A stretch of DNA of 62,106 bases from DATHYU01 sp033722675 (GCA_033722675.1 JAWVYO010000002.1:1-62106), one strand, 5' to 3'. Numbered from the stretch's first letter, positions 16,894 to 25,006 are shown. A program made the numbers and translations. The notes: generated by a model from the sequence alone, not told the origin.

Positions 16894-17216
16894 AGTCGCC
16901 CGGGAAACCGAGGCGGCGGCCTCGGAGCCGGAGACGGCTCTGGAGGCGGCCCGGCAGACGGCCCGAGAGGGACGTCGGGCCATCCGGGAGACCGGGTGGT
17001 CTGAAGCCCCGGCAACGGGGCCGACCAAAGGAGTCTTCGGGCTCCGGCGGCGAGTCGGGTCACCCAGGCGATGGACTTCGGTCCAGCGTCAGGGATCGGA
17101 GTGATCGCAAGGTCGCTTCGAGGCTCGGCGGGAGCCCGGCCCGAGAGGGTACGGACCGGCGAGCAGAGGAACCCCGAGAGGGTGGAGGCTTCGGCCGAGA
17201 CTCCCTCGGGGTTCTC
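16894..17216 (+). ncRNA. Candidate structured non-coding RNA 2 of a tandem pair
   Basis: About 323 nt between promoter and terminator. Visible hairpins are GAGCCG-GAGA-CGGCTC (16925-16940), GCCCC/GGGGC (17006-17021), GGAGTCTTCGGGCTCC (17030-17045), TGGACTTCGGTCCA (17072-17085) and GATC-GCAA-GGTC (17103-17114). Most have stable GNRA or UUCG loops. The block CTCGGAGCCG...GGCGGCCCGG at the 5' end and GAGGAACCCCGAGAGGG at the 3' end are shared with RNA 1, while the middle differs. So the two look paralogous with a variable core. No protein gene lies downstream on this strand before a convergent gene, so an untranslated leader or riboswitch is unlikely. Start point estimated. Confidence 0.55.
17170..17216 (+). 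terminator. Intrinsic terminator of RNA 2
   Basis: AACCCCGAG (17170-17178) pairs with CTCGGGGTT (17205-17213) around GGAGGCTTCGGCC and is followed by CTCTC. It sits 12 nt beyond the stop of the convergent lipoprotein gene and may also terminate that gene. Confidence 0.7.
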
Positions 17217-17227
17217 TCGCGTCCGGG

Positions 17228-17692
17228 TCAGCCCTGGACCTCGACGCGGGCGCCGGTGACGGCGACCTCACCGTCGGCCGTCATGGCCGGGCCGTCGATG
17301 GTGGTGTCCGGCGGGAAGAACTCGTACTCGCCGTTGCCGTTCACGTCGATGTGGGCCATGGGGAACACGAGGTCGGACGACTCGAGCGGCTGGTCGAGGG
17401 TCACGGCGACGTTGGACTGGGTGCCGGCGTCGAGGAGCTGGGAGTGGCCGATGACCGGACCGGGGCTCCCATCGGCGTTGCCGTGCACGGCGATGAAGCC
17501 GGGGGAGGGCAGGGTGATCGTGTCGACGACGATCGTCGTCCCGTCGGAGGTCTGTTCCTCGAACACGACCTCGGCCGGCGACATGACGACGGCGTCGCCG
17601 TCGTCGGCGGTGGTGGTCGTGGCGGCGTCGTCGTCGCCGCAGGCGGCGGCCACGAGGGCCAGGACGGCGAGCAGGGCGAACAGGCGTCTCAT
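17228..17692 (-). CDS. Secreted lipoprotein with a DUF7282-like domain
   Basis: A 154-residue protein. Residues 1-18 form a signal peptide ending in a lipobox (ALVAAAC, Cys18), followed by an Asp/Thr-rich linker. The rest, with EEQTSDGTTIVVDTITLP, GFIAVHGN, VIGHSQLLDAGTQ, PMAHIDVNGNGEYEF and TIDGPAMTADGEV, resembles the DUF7282 pattern best known from halophilic archaea and scattered bacteria. It is expected to be anchored to the outer face of the membrane; its function is unknown. A GAAGGAGA ribosome site precedes the ATG. Confidence 0.75.
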   Translation of the reverse strand: MRRLFALLAVLALVAAACGDDDAATTTTADDGDAVVMSPAEVVFEEQTSDGTTIVVDTITLPSPGFIAVHGNADGSPGPVIGHSQLLDAGTQSNVAVTLDQPLESSDLVFPMAHIDVNGNGEYEFFPPDTTIDGPAMTADGEVAVTGARVEVQG

Positions 17693-17759
17693 CGGTCTCC
17701 TTCGAAGGGGATCGTCGTGTCATTACCCGGGAGCACGCGATCGCAGACGGGCCGATGGG

Positions 17760-17765
17760 TAGGAT
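17760..17765 (+). promoter_or_regulatory. -10 element of the PH-SHOCT gene, leaderless type
   Basis: TAGGAT lies 7 nt before ATG 17773. It argues against the in-frame ATG at 17755, which would overlap this element. Confidence 0.5.
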
Positions 17766-17772
17766 CGACGAC

Positions 17773-18390
17773 ATGCGTTACCCCGAACACCTGCTGACCG
17801 ACGACGAGGAGGTCGTCCGGGCGTTCCGACCCCACTGGCGTCTGCTGTTCATCCCGGCGCTCTGGACGCTGCTGGGTATCGCGATCGTCGTGGCGACATG
17901 GATGTTCTGGCCGGAGGTCCCCGTCGTCGACTGGATCGTGACGGGCGTCGTGGTCGTCGCGGTGCTCCGGCTGGCGGTCTATCCGTTCGTCTCGTGGTTC
18001 TTCACCGAGTACATCCTCACGAACGAACGGCTGGTCCTCCGGAAGGGGATCCTGGCCCGCCGCGGTATCGAGATCCCCCTCGAGAACATCAACGACGTCC
18101 AGTTCTCGCAGAACATCATCGAGCGGATGCTGCATTCGGGGGACCTGCTCATCGAGTCGGCGGGCGAGCGGGGCCAGAGCCGGTTCGGCGACATCCCCGA
18201 GCCCGAGGAGTTCCAGAGCCTCATCTACCGGGTGCGGGAGGAGCGTTCCATGCAGCTCAGCGGCGGCGGCCGGGCCGTGGAACCCGACGGGACCGAGAAG
18301 CTCGAGCGTCTCGCGAAGCTCCTGAAGGACGGGATGATCAGCCAGGAGGAGTACGACCGGGCGAAGGCCCGGTTGCTCGACGAACTCTGA
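17773..18390 (+). CDS. Membrane protein with bacterial PH domain and C-terminal SHOCT motif
   Basis: A 205-residue protein with two transmembrane helices near the N-terminus (around LLFIPALWTLLGIAIVVATW and WIVTGVVVVAVLRLAVY). A PH-like beta-rich domain follows (TEYILTNERLVLRKGILARR, IPLENINDVQF) and then a short C-terminal SHOCT helix pair (LLKDGMISQEEYDRAKARLL). Both domains are common in actinobacterial envelope proteins, and SHOCT is thought to mediate oligomerisation. No specific pathway can be named. The promoter position favours the internal ATG over an upstream in-frame one. Confidence 0.8.
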   Translation: MRYPEHLLTDDEEVVRAFRPHWRLLFIPALWTLLGIAIVVATWMFWPEVPVVDWIVTGVVVVAVLRLAVYPFVSWFFTEYILTNERLVLRKGILARRGIEIPLENINDVQFSQNIIERMLHSGDLLIESAGERGQSRFGDIPEPEEFQSLIYRVREERSMQLSGGGRAVEPDGTEKLERLAKLLKDGMISQEEYDRAKARLLDEL

Positions 18391-18441
18391 GCGGCGCGTC
18401 CGGCGCGTCGGTAGCCTCGGATCCCCGACCCGAGGAGCGCC

Positions 18442-20061
18442 GTGCCACACATGATGGACGACTTCCCGCTGCTGCTGTCGACCCTCTACGACCGGGCGGT
18501 CCGTCTCTTCCCCGACACCGAGATCGTGTCCGTCGAGCACGATCGTTCGGTGGTCCGTCAGACCTACGCAGAGACCGATGACCGGGTTCGGCGTCTCGCC
18601 CGGGCGCTCGACGATCGACTCGGCGTGGGCGTCGGTGCCGCGGTCGGTACCTTCGCCTGGAACAACCGCCGTCACCACGAGCTCTACTGGGCGACGGCGA
18701 ACACGGGCCGGATCTGCCACACGCTGAACATCCGGTTGTTCCCCGACCAGCTCGCCTACATCGTGAACCACGCCGAGGACGAGGTGGTCTTCGTCGACCC
18801 GGATCTCGTCCCGCTCGTCGAGCGGTTCGCGGACCGTCTCGAGACCGTTCGCCACTTCGTGGTCATGGGCGACGAGGTCCCCGGCTCCTCGCTGCCGTCG
18901 GCGATCGCCTACGAGGAACTCATCGACGGGGTCGAACCCCACGGACCGTGGCCTCACCTGGACGAGCGTTCACCGATGATGCTCTGCTACACCTCGGGCA
19001 CGACGGGGAACCCCAAGGGCGTGGCCTACACCCAACGCTCCACGTATCTCCACACGATCTCGGTGCTCGCCACGGCCGAGATCGACTCGTCGTCCGTGGT
19101 CCTTCCGGTCGTTCCGATGTTCCACGCGTCGGCCTGGGGCTACCCGTTCATGGCCACGACCGTGGGGGCGACCCTCGTGTATCCGGGCCCGGACCTGACG
19201 CCGGAGGGCCTGGTGGGACTGATCGAGTCCGAGTCGGTGACCGTCTCGGCCGGCGTGCCCACGGTGTGGCTCGGGATCCAGCAGCACCTCATGGATCATC
19301 CCGATGCGGACACGTCGTCCATCGACATGTTCCTGTGCGGCGGCTCGGCGGTGCCGCGTGCCATGATCGAGTGGTTCGAGCGGGAGCGAGGGATCGAACT
19401 GCTCCAGGGGTGGGGGATGACCGAGACGAACCCCGTCGCCTCGGTGTCCTACCTCAAGCCCGAGCACGAGTCGATGGACCTCGACGAGCGCCTCGACCGA
19501 CTCGAGACCGCCGGTCTCGTGATGCCCGGCCTCCAGGTGAAGATCGTCGACGACGAGGGGGAGGACCTGCCCTGGGACGGCGAGGCGTTCGGCGAACTGC
19601 TGATCCGCGGTCCCTGGATCGCGGCCGAGTACTACCGGGACCCCCGCTCGCCCCAGTCCTTCGACGACGGCTGGCTCCGGACCGGCGACGTCTGCCGGAT
19701 CACGCCCGAGGGCTACATCGTCATCACCGACCGGGCGAAGGACGTCATCAAGTCGGGGGGCGAGTGGATCTCGTCGCTCGACCTGGAGCGGGAGCTGATG
19801 GCCCATCCCGGCGTCGCGGAGGCGGCGGTGGTCGGGGTGAAGCACGTGAAGTGGCAGGAGCGTCCGGTCGCCGTCGTGGTGCGACGGCCGGGCGCCGATG
19901 TCACCTCCGAGGAACTCCTCGAGCATCTGGGGCACCGGGTGGTGAAGTGGTGGCTCCCCGACCGCATCGACTTCGTCGACGAGCTCCCCAAGACGGGGAC
20001 CGGCAAGTTCGACAAGAAGGTCGTGCGGGACCAGTACTCGGATCTCCTGTTGGGCGAGTGA
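18442..20061 (+). CDS. Fatty acyl-CoA synthetase (AMP-forming)
   Basis: This 539-residue ANL-superfamily adenylating enzyme has the phosphate loop CYTSGTTGNPKGV, the A5 motif LQGWGMTETNP, the A7 motif GWLRTGDV, the hinge RAKDVIKSGGEWIS and the catalytic-lysine end KTGTGKFDKK. The GEWIS form and length fit medium/long-chain fatty acid activation (FadD-like): fatty acid, ATP and CoA give acyl-CoA, AMP and PPi in the cytosol. A TAGCCT -10 at 18412 and a GAGGAG ribosome site precede the GTG start. Chain-length specificity is not readable. Confidence 0.9.
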   Translation: MPHMMDDFPLLLSTLYDRAVRLFPDTEIVSVEHDRSVVRQTYAETDDRVRRLARALDDRLGVGVGAAVGTFAWNNRRHHELYWATANTGRICHTLNIRLFPDQLAYIVNHAEDEVVFVDPDLVPLVERFADRLETVRHFVVMGDEVPGSSLPSAIAYEELIDGVEPHGPWPHLDERSPMMLCYTSGTTGNPKGVAYTQRSTYLHTISVLATAEIDSSSVVLPVVPMFHASAWGYPFMATTVGATLVYPGPDLTPEGLVGLIESESVTVSAGVPTVWLGIQQHLMDHPDADTSSIDMFLCGGSAVPRAMIEWFERERGIELLQGWGMTETNPVASVSYLKPEHESMDLDERLDRLETAGLVMPGLQVKIVDDEGEDLPWDGEAFGELLIRGPWIAAEYYRDPRSPQSFDDGWLRTGDVCRITPEGYIVITDRAKDVIKSGGEWISSLDLERELMAHPGVAEAAVVGVKHVKWQERPVAVVVRRPGADVTSEELLEHLGHRVVKWWLPDRIDFVDELPKTGTGKFDKKVVRDQYSDLLLGE

Positions 20062-20068
20062 GCCCGGC

Positions 20069-20884
20069 TCAGTCCGATCGGAGCCGTACGAGCACGCCGT
20101 AGTGGTCCGACAGCGTCGTGAGGGTCGCGCCCTCGTCGCCCTCGACGGTGACCGGCCGGTCGAAGATCCTCCGCCACGAGACGGGGTGGAACCCGCTCTC
20201 CATGACGTGATCGAGCACCGTGGCCCGCTCGAAGTGCACGAGGGGGTTGTCGGGGCACCAGGTGCAGGGCGCCTCCGGGTCGTCGGCGTAGGCGCTGCTC
20301 TCGAAACCCGACCGCAGGAGGTCGTAGTTCTCCGGGAACTCGGGATCGCGCCCGGCCCGTTCCGGCCCGCAGTTGAGGTCGCCGACGAGGATCACCGGAC
20401 CGGCGGCCTCGGCGGCGAGCCGGAGGACCGTCTGCACGTGGGCCCGGTGTTCACCCGCCCATCCCTCGGCCCCGGGATGCTCGACGTTGCGGATGTCGGC
20501 GGCGAGATGGGTGGCGAGCACCGTGAAGGGGCCGACGGGTCCGTCCACCTCGGCGACCACGACGGCCCGGCGGGTGAAGTAGCTCGGCAGCGTCACCACG
20601 CTCGTGGTGAGGAGGGGCCAGCGGGAGCGCAGGAGGAGACCGGTCGACCCGTCGAGGGCGTAGCCGGGCTCGGGATCGAGGTGGTCGTCGGCCGCAGTGC
20701 CGTGGCGGAGGGGGGAGGCGTCGGTGAGCACGTCGCGGTCGGGCGCGGACCAGACCTCCTGGAGGGCGACGAGGTCGGCGTCGAGGCGCTCCAGACGCTC
20801 GGCGATGGCACCCCGTCGACCGGCGGCATGGGGGATGAACCCGTCGAGGAGCCCCGTGTTGTAGGTGGCGACGCCGATCTCCAT
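20069..20884 (-). CDS. Endonuclease/exonuclease/phosphatase-fold hydrolase
   Basis: The 271-residue protein has EEP landmarks in order: VATYNTG near the start, LVALQEVW (metal-binding Glu), LATHLAADIRN, ILVGDLNCGPE (catalytic D-x-N) and the C-terminal LSDHYGVLV (catalytic SDH). These enzymes cleave phosphodiesters using Mg2+, and substrates range from DNA to sphingomyelin or phosphoinositides. No signal peptide is seen, so it is probably cytosolic. The gene stands alone, convergent with the acyl-CoA synthetase, with a leaderless-type promoter. Confidence 0.85.
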   Translation of the reverse strand: MEIGVATYNTGLLDGFIPHAAGRRGAIAERLERLDADLVALQEVWSAPDRDVLTDASPLRHGTAADDHLDPEPGYALDGSTGLLLRSRWPLLTTSVVTLPSYFTRRAVVVAEVDGPVGPFTVLATHLAADIRNVEHPGAEGWAGEHRAHVQTVLRLAAEAAGPVILVGDLNCGPERAGRDPEFPENYDLLRSGFESSAYADDPEAPCTWCPDNPLVHFERATVLDHVMESGFHPVSWRRIFDRPVTVEGDEGATLTTLSDHYGVLVRLRSD

Positions 20885-20890
20885 GACGTC

Positions 20891-20896
20891 ACCCTA
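20891..20896 (-). promoter_or_regulatory. -10 element of the EEP hydrolase gene, leaderless type
   Basis: Minus-strand TAGGGT ends 6 nt before the ATG, with no ribosome site between. Confidence 0.5.
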
Positions 20897-20976
20897 GGGA
20901 CCGGGGCGGACCGCCTCGGCTCCCGGGGAGACGACCGTGCTGCCGGCGTTCCCGACCGGCCCGGCCCGGTGGGGGC

Positions 20977-21180
20977 TCAGCGCATGTCGAGCGGTTCGGT
21001 CTTCACCCTGACCCCGCCGTCGACACCCTTGAAGCGGATCTTGCAGAAGAACGGATCCTCGAACATCCCGAGTTTCTCGAGGGCGATGATGGGGTCTTCG
21101 AAGTCCTCGAGCATGAACCGGCCGGCGATGGGCTCTTCGTATCCGTCGACGTCCATGACGAACCTGAGTTCCTGGGCCAC
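20977..21180 (-). CDS. Small acidic protein of unknown function
   Basis: A 67-residue open frame starts with GTG (VAQELRFVMDVDGYEEP) behind a clear GGAAGGGAG ribosome site and ends in LDMR. Its composition is balanced and acidic, unlike the Arg/Pro-rich chance frames of this GC-rich DNA, and it looks like a compact alpha/beta fold (FKGVDGGVRVKTEP). I do not recognise a family. It lies alone between the EEP hydrolase and the YbaK-like gene. Confidence 0.6.
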   Translation of the reverse strand: MAQELRFVMDVDGYEEPIAGRFMLEDFEDPIIALEKLGMFEDPFFCKIRFKGVDGGVRVKTEPLDMR

Positions 21181-21486
21181 GACCGTGCTCCCTTCCCGTC
21201 GTCGACGTGACGAACCACGGTTTCAGACCTTCGGGCCGTCGCACCAGGGGAGTTCGACCCTGATCCGACGTCGATGGGGTCCTTCGTCCCGATGTCACCG
21301 CAGTCGGGCGGTTGGCGGCGGCAGCGCCTCATGCTCCTGACGCACCGCGGCTCCACGCCGTTCGGCCCGGTGGACGCCGACCGGTCGCCGGCTGCATCCG
21401 TCCGCCGGACGTGGCCTGCTCCGCGACGCCGAGGGGCCCCGCCGACCGCCGTCGGTGCAGGGACCGCTTCGGTACCCTCCGCAGCG
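21181..21486. other. Intergenic region of about 300 bp
   Basis: It holds the upstream region of the small protein gene (minus strand) and, at its right end, the TACCCT -10 of the YbaK-like gene. I see no further gene, repeat or terminator. The frame upstream of the YbaK start is open, but its Arg/Pro/Ala composition does not look coding. Confidence 0.5.
21473..21478 (+). promoter_or_regulatory. -10 element of the YbaK-like gene, leaderless type
   Basis: TACCCT lies 8 nt before the ATG, with no ribosome site. Confidence 0.5.
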
Positions 21487-21960
21487 ATGCCCGCGCCAGA
21501 CACTCCCGCCATGAAGGCCATCGCGGCCACCGACGTGGCCTTCGAGGTGACCGTGCTCGATCCGCCGCCCCGTTCCCTCGAGGAGGCGGCCGAACGCGAG
21601 GGTGTCGAGCCGGCGTCCAAGGTGAAGACCCTCGTCGTGCGCCGCTCCGACGACGACTACGTCTTCGTCTTGGTGGGCGGTGGGCGGATCATCGACTGGC
21701 CGAAGCTCCGCGACCATCTCGGCGAGTCCCGGCTGTCGATGCCCGACGCCGACGACGCGCTGCGGATCACCGGCTATGCCCGCGGCACGATCACGGTCTT
21801 CGGGTCGAAGCGGACGCTCCCGGTCGTCGTGGACGAGGCGCTCGCCGGCCGGGCCGTCTCCATCGGCGGGGGTGCCCACGGGGTGGCCATCCACCTCGCC
21901 GCGGACGATCTGGTGGCCGTGACCGGCGCCGACGTCGCCGACGTGACCAAGGCCGGGTAG
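21487..21960 (+). CDS. YbaK/ProX-type aminoacyl-tRNA deacylase
   Basis: This 157-residue protein matches the YbaK/EbsC domain: EREGVEPASKVKTLVVRRSD provides the conserved lysine strand, then FVLVGGGRIID, a basic loop and the C-terminal GGGAHGVAIHLAADDLVAVTGA. Family members hydrolyse mischarged tRNAs such as Cys-tRNA(Pro) or Ala-tRNA(Pro) in trans. The exact tRNA specificity is unknown. It is a second trans-editing gene in the window besides dtd. The start is set by the promoter spacing. Confidence 0.85.
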   Translation: MPAPDTPAMKAIAATDVAFEVTVLDPPPRSLEEAAEREGVEPASKVKTLVVRRSDDDYVFVLVGGGRIIDWPKLRDHLGESRLSMPDADDALRITGYARGTITVFGSKRTLPVVVDEALAGRAVSIGGGAHGVAIHLAADDLVAVTGADVADVTKAG

Positions 21961-21975
21961 GAGCACCCTCCACGG

Positions 21976-21981
21976 TACGTT
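21976..21981 (+). promoter_or_regulatory. -10 element of the poly-gamma-glutamate hydrolase-like gene, leaderless type
   Basis: TACGTT lies 7 nt before the ATG. Confidence 0.5.
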
Positions 21982-21988
21982 CGCCCCC

Positions 21989-22558
21989 ATGCTGGCCGAT
22001 CTCATCGCGACCGACGGCGTCGAGGAGCGCCTCGTCCTCGGAGGACCGATCGGGCTCATGGCGCTCCACGGGGGTCTCGAGGCGGGCACCCACCGGGTCG
22101 CCGGAGCCGTCGCCGAGGCCACCGGGTCGAGTTTGTATGCCATCGTCCAGCCGGACGACCACCGGTGGCACGTCCCCAGCGCCCGGCACGACCCCCGGGA
22201 CAGCGAGCGGCTGACACGGTTCCTCGAGCACGTGCGGCTCGCCGTGTCGATCCACGGATTCGGGCGGCGTCATCTCCCGGACACGGTGCTCGTCGGCGGC
22301 CGGAACCGGCGTGTCGCCCGCCACATCGCCTCGGCCATCAGGCGGCACACCGACCTCGACGTCATCGACGAGCCGGCGGCCATGCCGAGGGGGCTGCGGG
22401 GCATGCATCCCGCCAACCCGGTCAACCTGCCGGAGTCCCAGGGCGTGCAGCTGGAGCTGAGTCGTGGCGCCCGGCGCGACCCGGTGGTCGGCTCGCTCGT
22501 CGCCGCCGTCGCCTCGGTGGTGGCGGCCGAGTCGGGCAGCGTCTGCGCCACGGCCTGA
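21989..22558 (+). CDS. Poly-gamma-glutamate hydrolase-family protein
   Basis: The 189-residue protein carries the family landmarks of PF05908-type Zn hydrolases: LMALHGGLEAGTHRVAGAVAE (zinc-ligand HGG-E), LAVSIHGFG, TVLVGGRNRRVARHIA and NPVNLPESQGVQLELSRGAR. Characterised relatives are phage or bacterial enzymes that cut poly-gamma-glutamate. No signal peptide is visible, so the substrate may be intracellular or the gene may have another role. A CapA-like gene lies about 4 kb away, but no capB/capC synthetase is present. Confidence 0.75.
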   Translation: MLADLIATDGVEERLVLGGPIGLMALHGGLEAGTHRVAGAVAEATGSSLYAIVQPDDHRWHVPSARHDPRDSERLTRFLEHVRLAVSIHGFGRRHLPDTVLVGGRNRRVARHIASAIRRHTDLDVIDEPAAMPRGLRGMHPANPVNLPESQGVQLELSRGARRDPVVGSLVAAVASVVAAESGSVCATA

Positions 22559-22575
22559 GGGTCGCGCGACCCCGC

Positions 22576-22581
22576 TAGCGT
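22576..22581 (+). promoter_or_regulatory. -10 element of the small membrane protein gene, leaderless type
   Basis: TAGCGT lies 7 nt before ATG 22589. Confidence 0.5.
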
Positions 22582-22588
22582 CCGGCGC

Positions 22589-22945
22589 ATGCGGGCGCTC
22601 CACGCCACCTGGTTCTACGTGGCCGTCGCGACCACGGGCCTCGTCGGTGTCTGGGGCGTGACCCTGGCCCTCCTCAGGCGGTCGCCCGATCGCACCTTCC
22701 GGATCGCCTCGTACGTCGCCATCGGGGTGATGCTCGTCCAGATCGGCCTCGGGTTCGGCACCCTGGCGGCGGAGGGCGAGCCGAACGACGAGTTCCACGT
22801 CTTCTACGGCTTCGTGATCCTCTTCACCTTCTCCTTCGCCTACATCTACAAGGCGCAGATGGCGAAGCGCCCGGCGCTCTCCTACGGCCTCATGCTGCTG
22901 TTCGTGATGGGTCTGGGGCTGCGGGCGTGGGCCAACGTCGGCTGA
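22589..22945 (+). CDS. Four-helix integral membrane protein, unknown function
   Basis: A 118-residue protein with four hydrophobic segments, approximately residues 7-27, 39-59, 70-87 and 95-112. Short charged loops separate them, one reading EGEPNDEFHVFYGF. Conserved actinobacterial proteins of this layout occur but have no assigned role. The gene lies 40 nt upstream of fabI, which has its own -10 and ribosome site. Confidence 0.7.
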   Translation: MRALHATWFYVAVATTGLVGVWGVTLALLRRSPDRTFRIASYVAIGVMLVQIGLGFGTLAAEGEPNDEFHVFYGFVILFTFSFAYIYKAQMAKRPALSYGLMLLFVMGLGLRAWANVG

Positions 22946-22985
22946 CGGTCGGGCCTAGCATGACCCTCCCGCGGAGGAGGATTCG

Positions 22986-23774
22986 GTGCTGCTCGAAGGC
23001 AAACGGCTGGTCATCACGGGGGTCCTGACGGACGACTCGATCGCCTGGCACACGGCGAGGGTCGCCCAGGAACAGGGCGCGGAGATCGTGCTCACCGGCT
23101 TCGGGCGCGGGCTCCGGCTCACCGAACGCGCCGGCAAGCGACTCCCCCGGGAGCCCGACGTCCACGAGCTCGACATCACCGACCCGAGCCACATGGAGGC
23201 CCTCGTGGCCGCGCTCGACGAGCGCTGGGGCGGTGTCGACGGGGCACTCCACGCCATCGCCTTCGCTCCCGAGGACGCCCTGGGCGGACGATTCCTCGAG
23301 ACGCCGGTCGAATCGGCCCAGACGGCGTTCACGGTCTCGGCCTTCTCCTACAAGACCCTGGCGGTCGGCCTCCTGCCGCTCATGCAGAAGGCCGGTGGCG
23401 GGTCGCTCGTGACCCTGGACTTCGACAACACGCAGGCATGGCCCGCCTACGACTGGATGGGGGTGGCGAAGGCGGCCCTGCAGTCCGTCACCCGCTACCT
23501 GGCCCGGGACCTCGGACCCCACGGCGTCCGGGCGAACGCGGTCTCGGCGGGCCCGCTCGGGACGGTGGCGGCGAAGTCGATCCCCGGGTTCAAACGCTTC
23601 GAGGAGGTCTGGGGCACGCGCGCGCCGCTGGGATGGGACCTCACCGACCCGTCGCCGGTGGCGAAGATGGCGGCCCTGCTGCTGTCCGATTGGGCGCCGG
23701 CGACGACCGGCGAGATCGTCCACGTCGACGGCGGATTCCACGCCATCGCGGCGTCGTCGGGGCCGGGCGACTGA
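22986..23774 (+). CDS. fabI: Enoyl-[acyl-carrier-protein] reductase, InhA/FabI type
   Basis: This 262-residue NADH-dependent short-chain dehydrogenase reduces the trans-2 double bond in the final step of each FAS-II elongation cycle. The protein follows mycobacterial InhA closely: LEGKRLVITGVLTDDSIAWH at the N-terminus, ARVAQEQGAEIVLTGF, the catalytic Y-x6-K pattern in YDWMGVAKAALQSV, AGPLGTVAAKSIPGF as substrate loop, and LLSDWAPATTGEIVHVDGG. A GGAGGAGG ribosome site precedes the GTG, and a TAGCAT -10 lies at 22956. No other FAS-II gene is adjacent. Confidence 0.92.
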   Translation: MLLEGKRLVITGVLTDDSIAWHTARVAQEQGAEIVLTGFGRGLRLTERAGKRLPREPDVHELDITDPSHMEALVAALDERWGGVDGALHAIAFAPEDALGGRFLETPVESAQTAFTVSAFSYKTLAVGLLPLMQKAGGGSLVTLDFDNTQAWPAYDWMGVAKAALQSVTRYLARDLGPHGVRANAVSAGPLGTVAAKSIPGFKRFEEVWGTRAPLGWDLTDPSPVAKMAALLLSDWAPATTGEIVHVDGGFHAIAASSGPGD

Positions 23775-23784
23775 GGGGAGCGCC

Positions 23785-25002
23785 CTAGGGCGCCCGGTTC
23801 GGCAGTTCGACGCGGAACGTCGCTCCGCCACCCGGTGTCTCGGCGTGGTCGATGGTCCCCTCCATCGCCTCGGCGAGACCGCGGGCGATCGCAAGGCCCA
23901 GGCCCAGCCCGCCGTCGGTCCCCGCCGGTGGGGCGCTGCGCTCGAAGAGGCGAGGCAGCACGCTCTCGTCGATCCCCGGACCGGTGTCCGAGACGACGAT
24001 CTCGACGACGTCGGGCCGGGTCTCCGCCCTGATCTGGGCGTGGCTCCCTGGGGCATGGCGCAGGACGTTCTCGATGAGGTTGCGGAGGATCCGGCCGAGG
24101 TGATCGCCGTCGAGCACGGCGGCGGCATCGCCCCGCGACAACACGACGAAGACCTCTGCCGCACCCGGGACCCCCGCCACGGCCTCGTGGGCCAATCGGG
24201 CCACGTCCACGGGCCGCATGCGGACGGGGAGCACGTGGCGGTCCAGGCGTGAGGCCACCAGCAGGTCGTCGACGAGCACCTTCAGGCGGTCGGTCTGGTT
24301 GAGCGCCGCCTGCACCAGGTCGGCGGCGGCCGGGTCGTCGTGGGCGAACTCGGGACGCTGCAAGGTCTGGAGTGCCCCGATGATCGAGGTGAGCGGGGTC
24401 CGCAGTTCGTGACTGACGATGGCGACGAGGTCTGCACTCAGCGAGGCGGCTTCCGCGGCCCGTTCCGATCGCCGGTCGGCCTCGCGAAGGCGGTCGACGA
24501 TCGTCACCGCCGTCGACACGTCGGTCCGCAACGCGCCGAGGGTGGCGGCTGCCTGTGGGTCACCGGGGTCGCCGACGAGGAGCACACCCGGGACCGCCGA
24601 GGTCCCGACGGAGACGGCCATGGCGGTCCCGATGCCCAGGTCCGAGCAGAGGTGCGCCCAGTCGCCGGCCGTGCGGGGACCGCGCTCGACGAGGACCGAT
24701 CGGCCGCGCAGCGCCCGCTGGGGGAGGGTGTCGTCGCCCGGGGCCAGGGAGACGGCGGGGACCACGTCCTCGATTCGTCCGGAGCCGAAGAGCGGCGGGG
24801 CGATCTCCAGGCGACCTGACTCGGGGTTGGCGCGCAGCAGCCCCACGGTGGGGGCGGCCAGCGCCGATCCGACGGCGGTCATGAGGGCGGCGAGCATGGC
24901 CCGCCCGTCCCGCCCGGCCGCGAGCGAGGCGAGGACGGCGTATCGCCGGGCAGCACCCTCCGGTCGGAGCCGAGGTGACTCAGCGTGGTCGAACAGCGTC
25001 AT
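23785..25002 (-). CDS. Soluble sensor histidine kinase
   Basis: A 405-residue protein. Residues about 20-170 look like a GAF-type sensory domain, and no transmembrane helix is seen. The H-box IVSHELRTPLTSIIG, the N-box ILRNLIENVLRHA, the G1 box VSDTGPGID and the G2 box GGLGLGLAIARG complete a HisKA-HATPase module. The H-box His should be the autophosphorylation site. No response regulator is next to it, so it is an orphan kinase. Its ATG is only 18 nt from the divergent ddl ATG. The signal sensed is unknown. Confidence 0.88.
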   Translation of the reverse strand: MTLFDHAESPRLRPEGAARRYAVLASLAAGRDGRAMLAALMTAVGSALAAPTVGLLRANPESGRLEIAPPLFGSGRIEDVVPAVSLAPGDDTLPQRALRGRSVLVERGPRTAGDWAHLCSDLGIGTAMAVSVGTSAVPGVLLVGDPGDPQAAATLGALRTDVSTAVTIVDRLREADRRSERAAEAASLSADLVAIVSHELRTPLTSIIGALQTLQRPEFAHDDPAAADLVQAALNQTDRLKVLVDDLLVASRLDRHVLPVRMRPVDVARLAHEAVAGVPGAAEVFVVLSRGDAAAVLDGDHLGRILRNLIENVLRHAPGSHAQIRAETRPDVVEIVVSDTGPGIDESVLPRLFERSAPPAGTDGGLGLGLAIARGLAEAMEGTIDHAETPGGGATFRVELPNRAP

Positions 25003-25006
25003 TTGG

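Noticed and set aside
16265..17216. RNase P RNA, tmRNA or rRNA leader as identity of the two RNAs
   Set aside because: The conserved RNase P core (such as GAGGAAAGTCCGG) and the tmRNA 5' end are not present, and no rRNA or tRNA follows. The RNA-polymerase-binding class is kept only as a hypothesis.
17755..17772. ATG at 17755 as start of the PH-SHOCT protein
   Set aside because: It would lie upstream of and overlap the TAGGAT -10. ATG 17773 fits the leaderless spacing.
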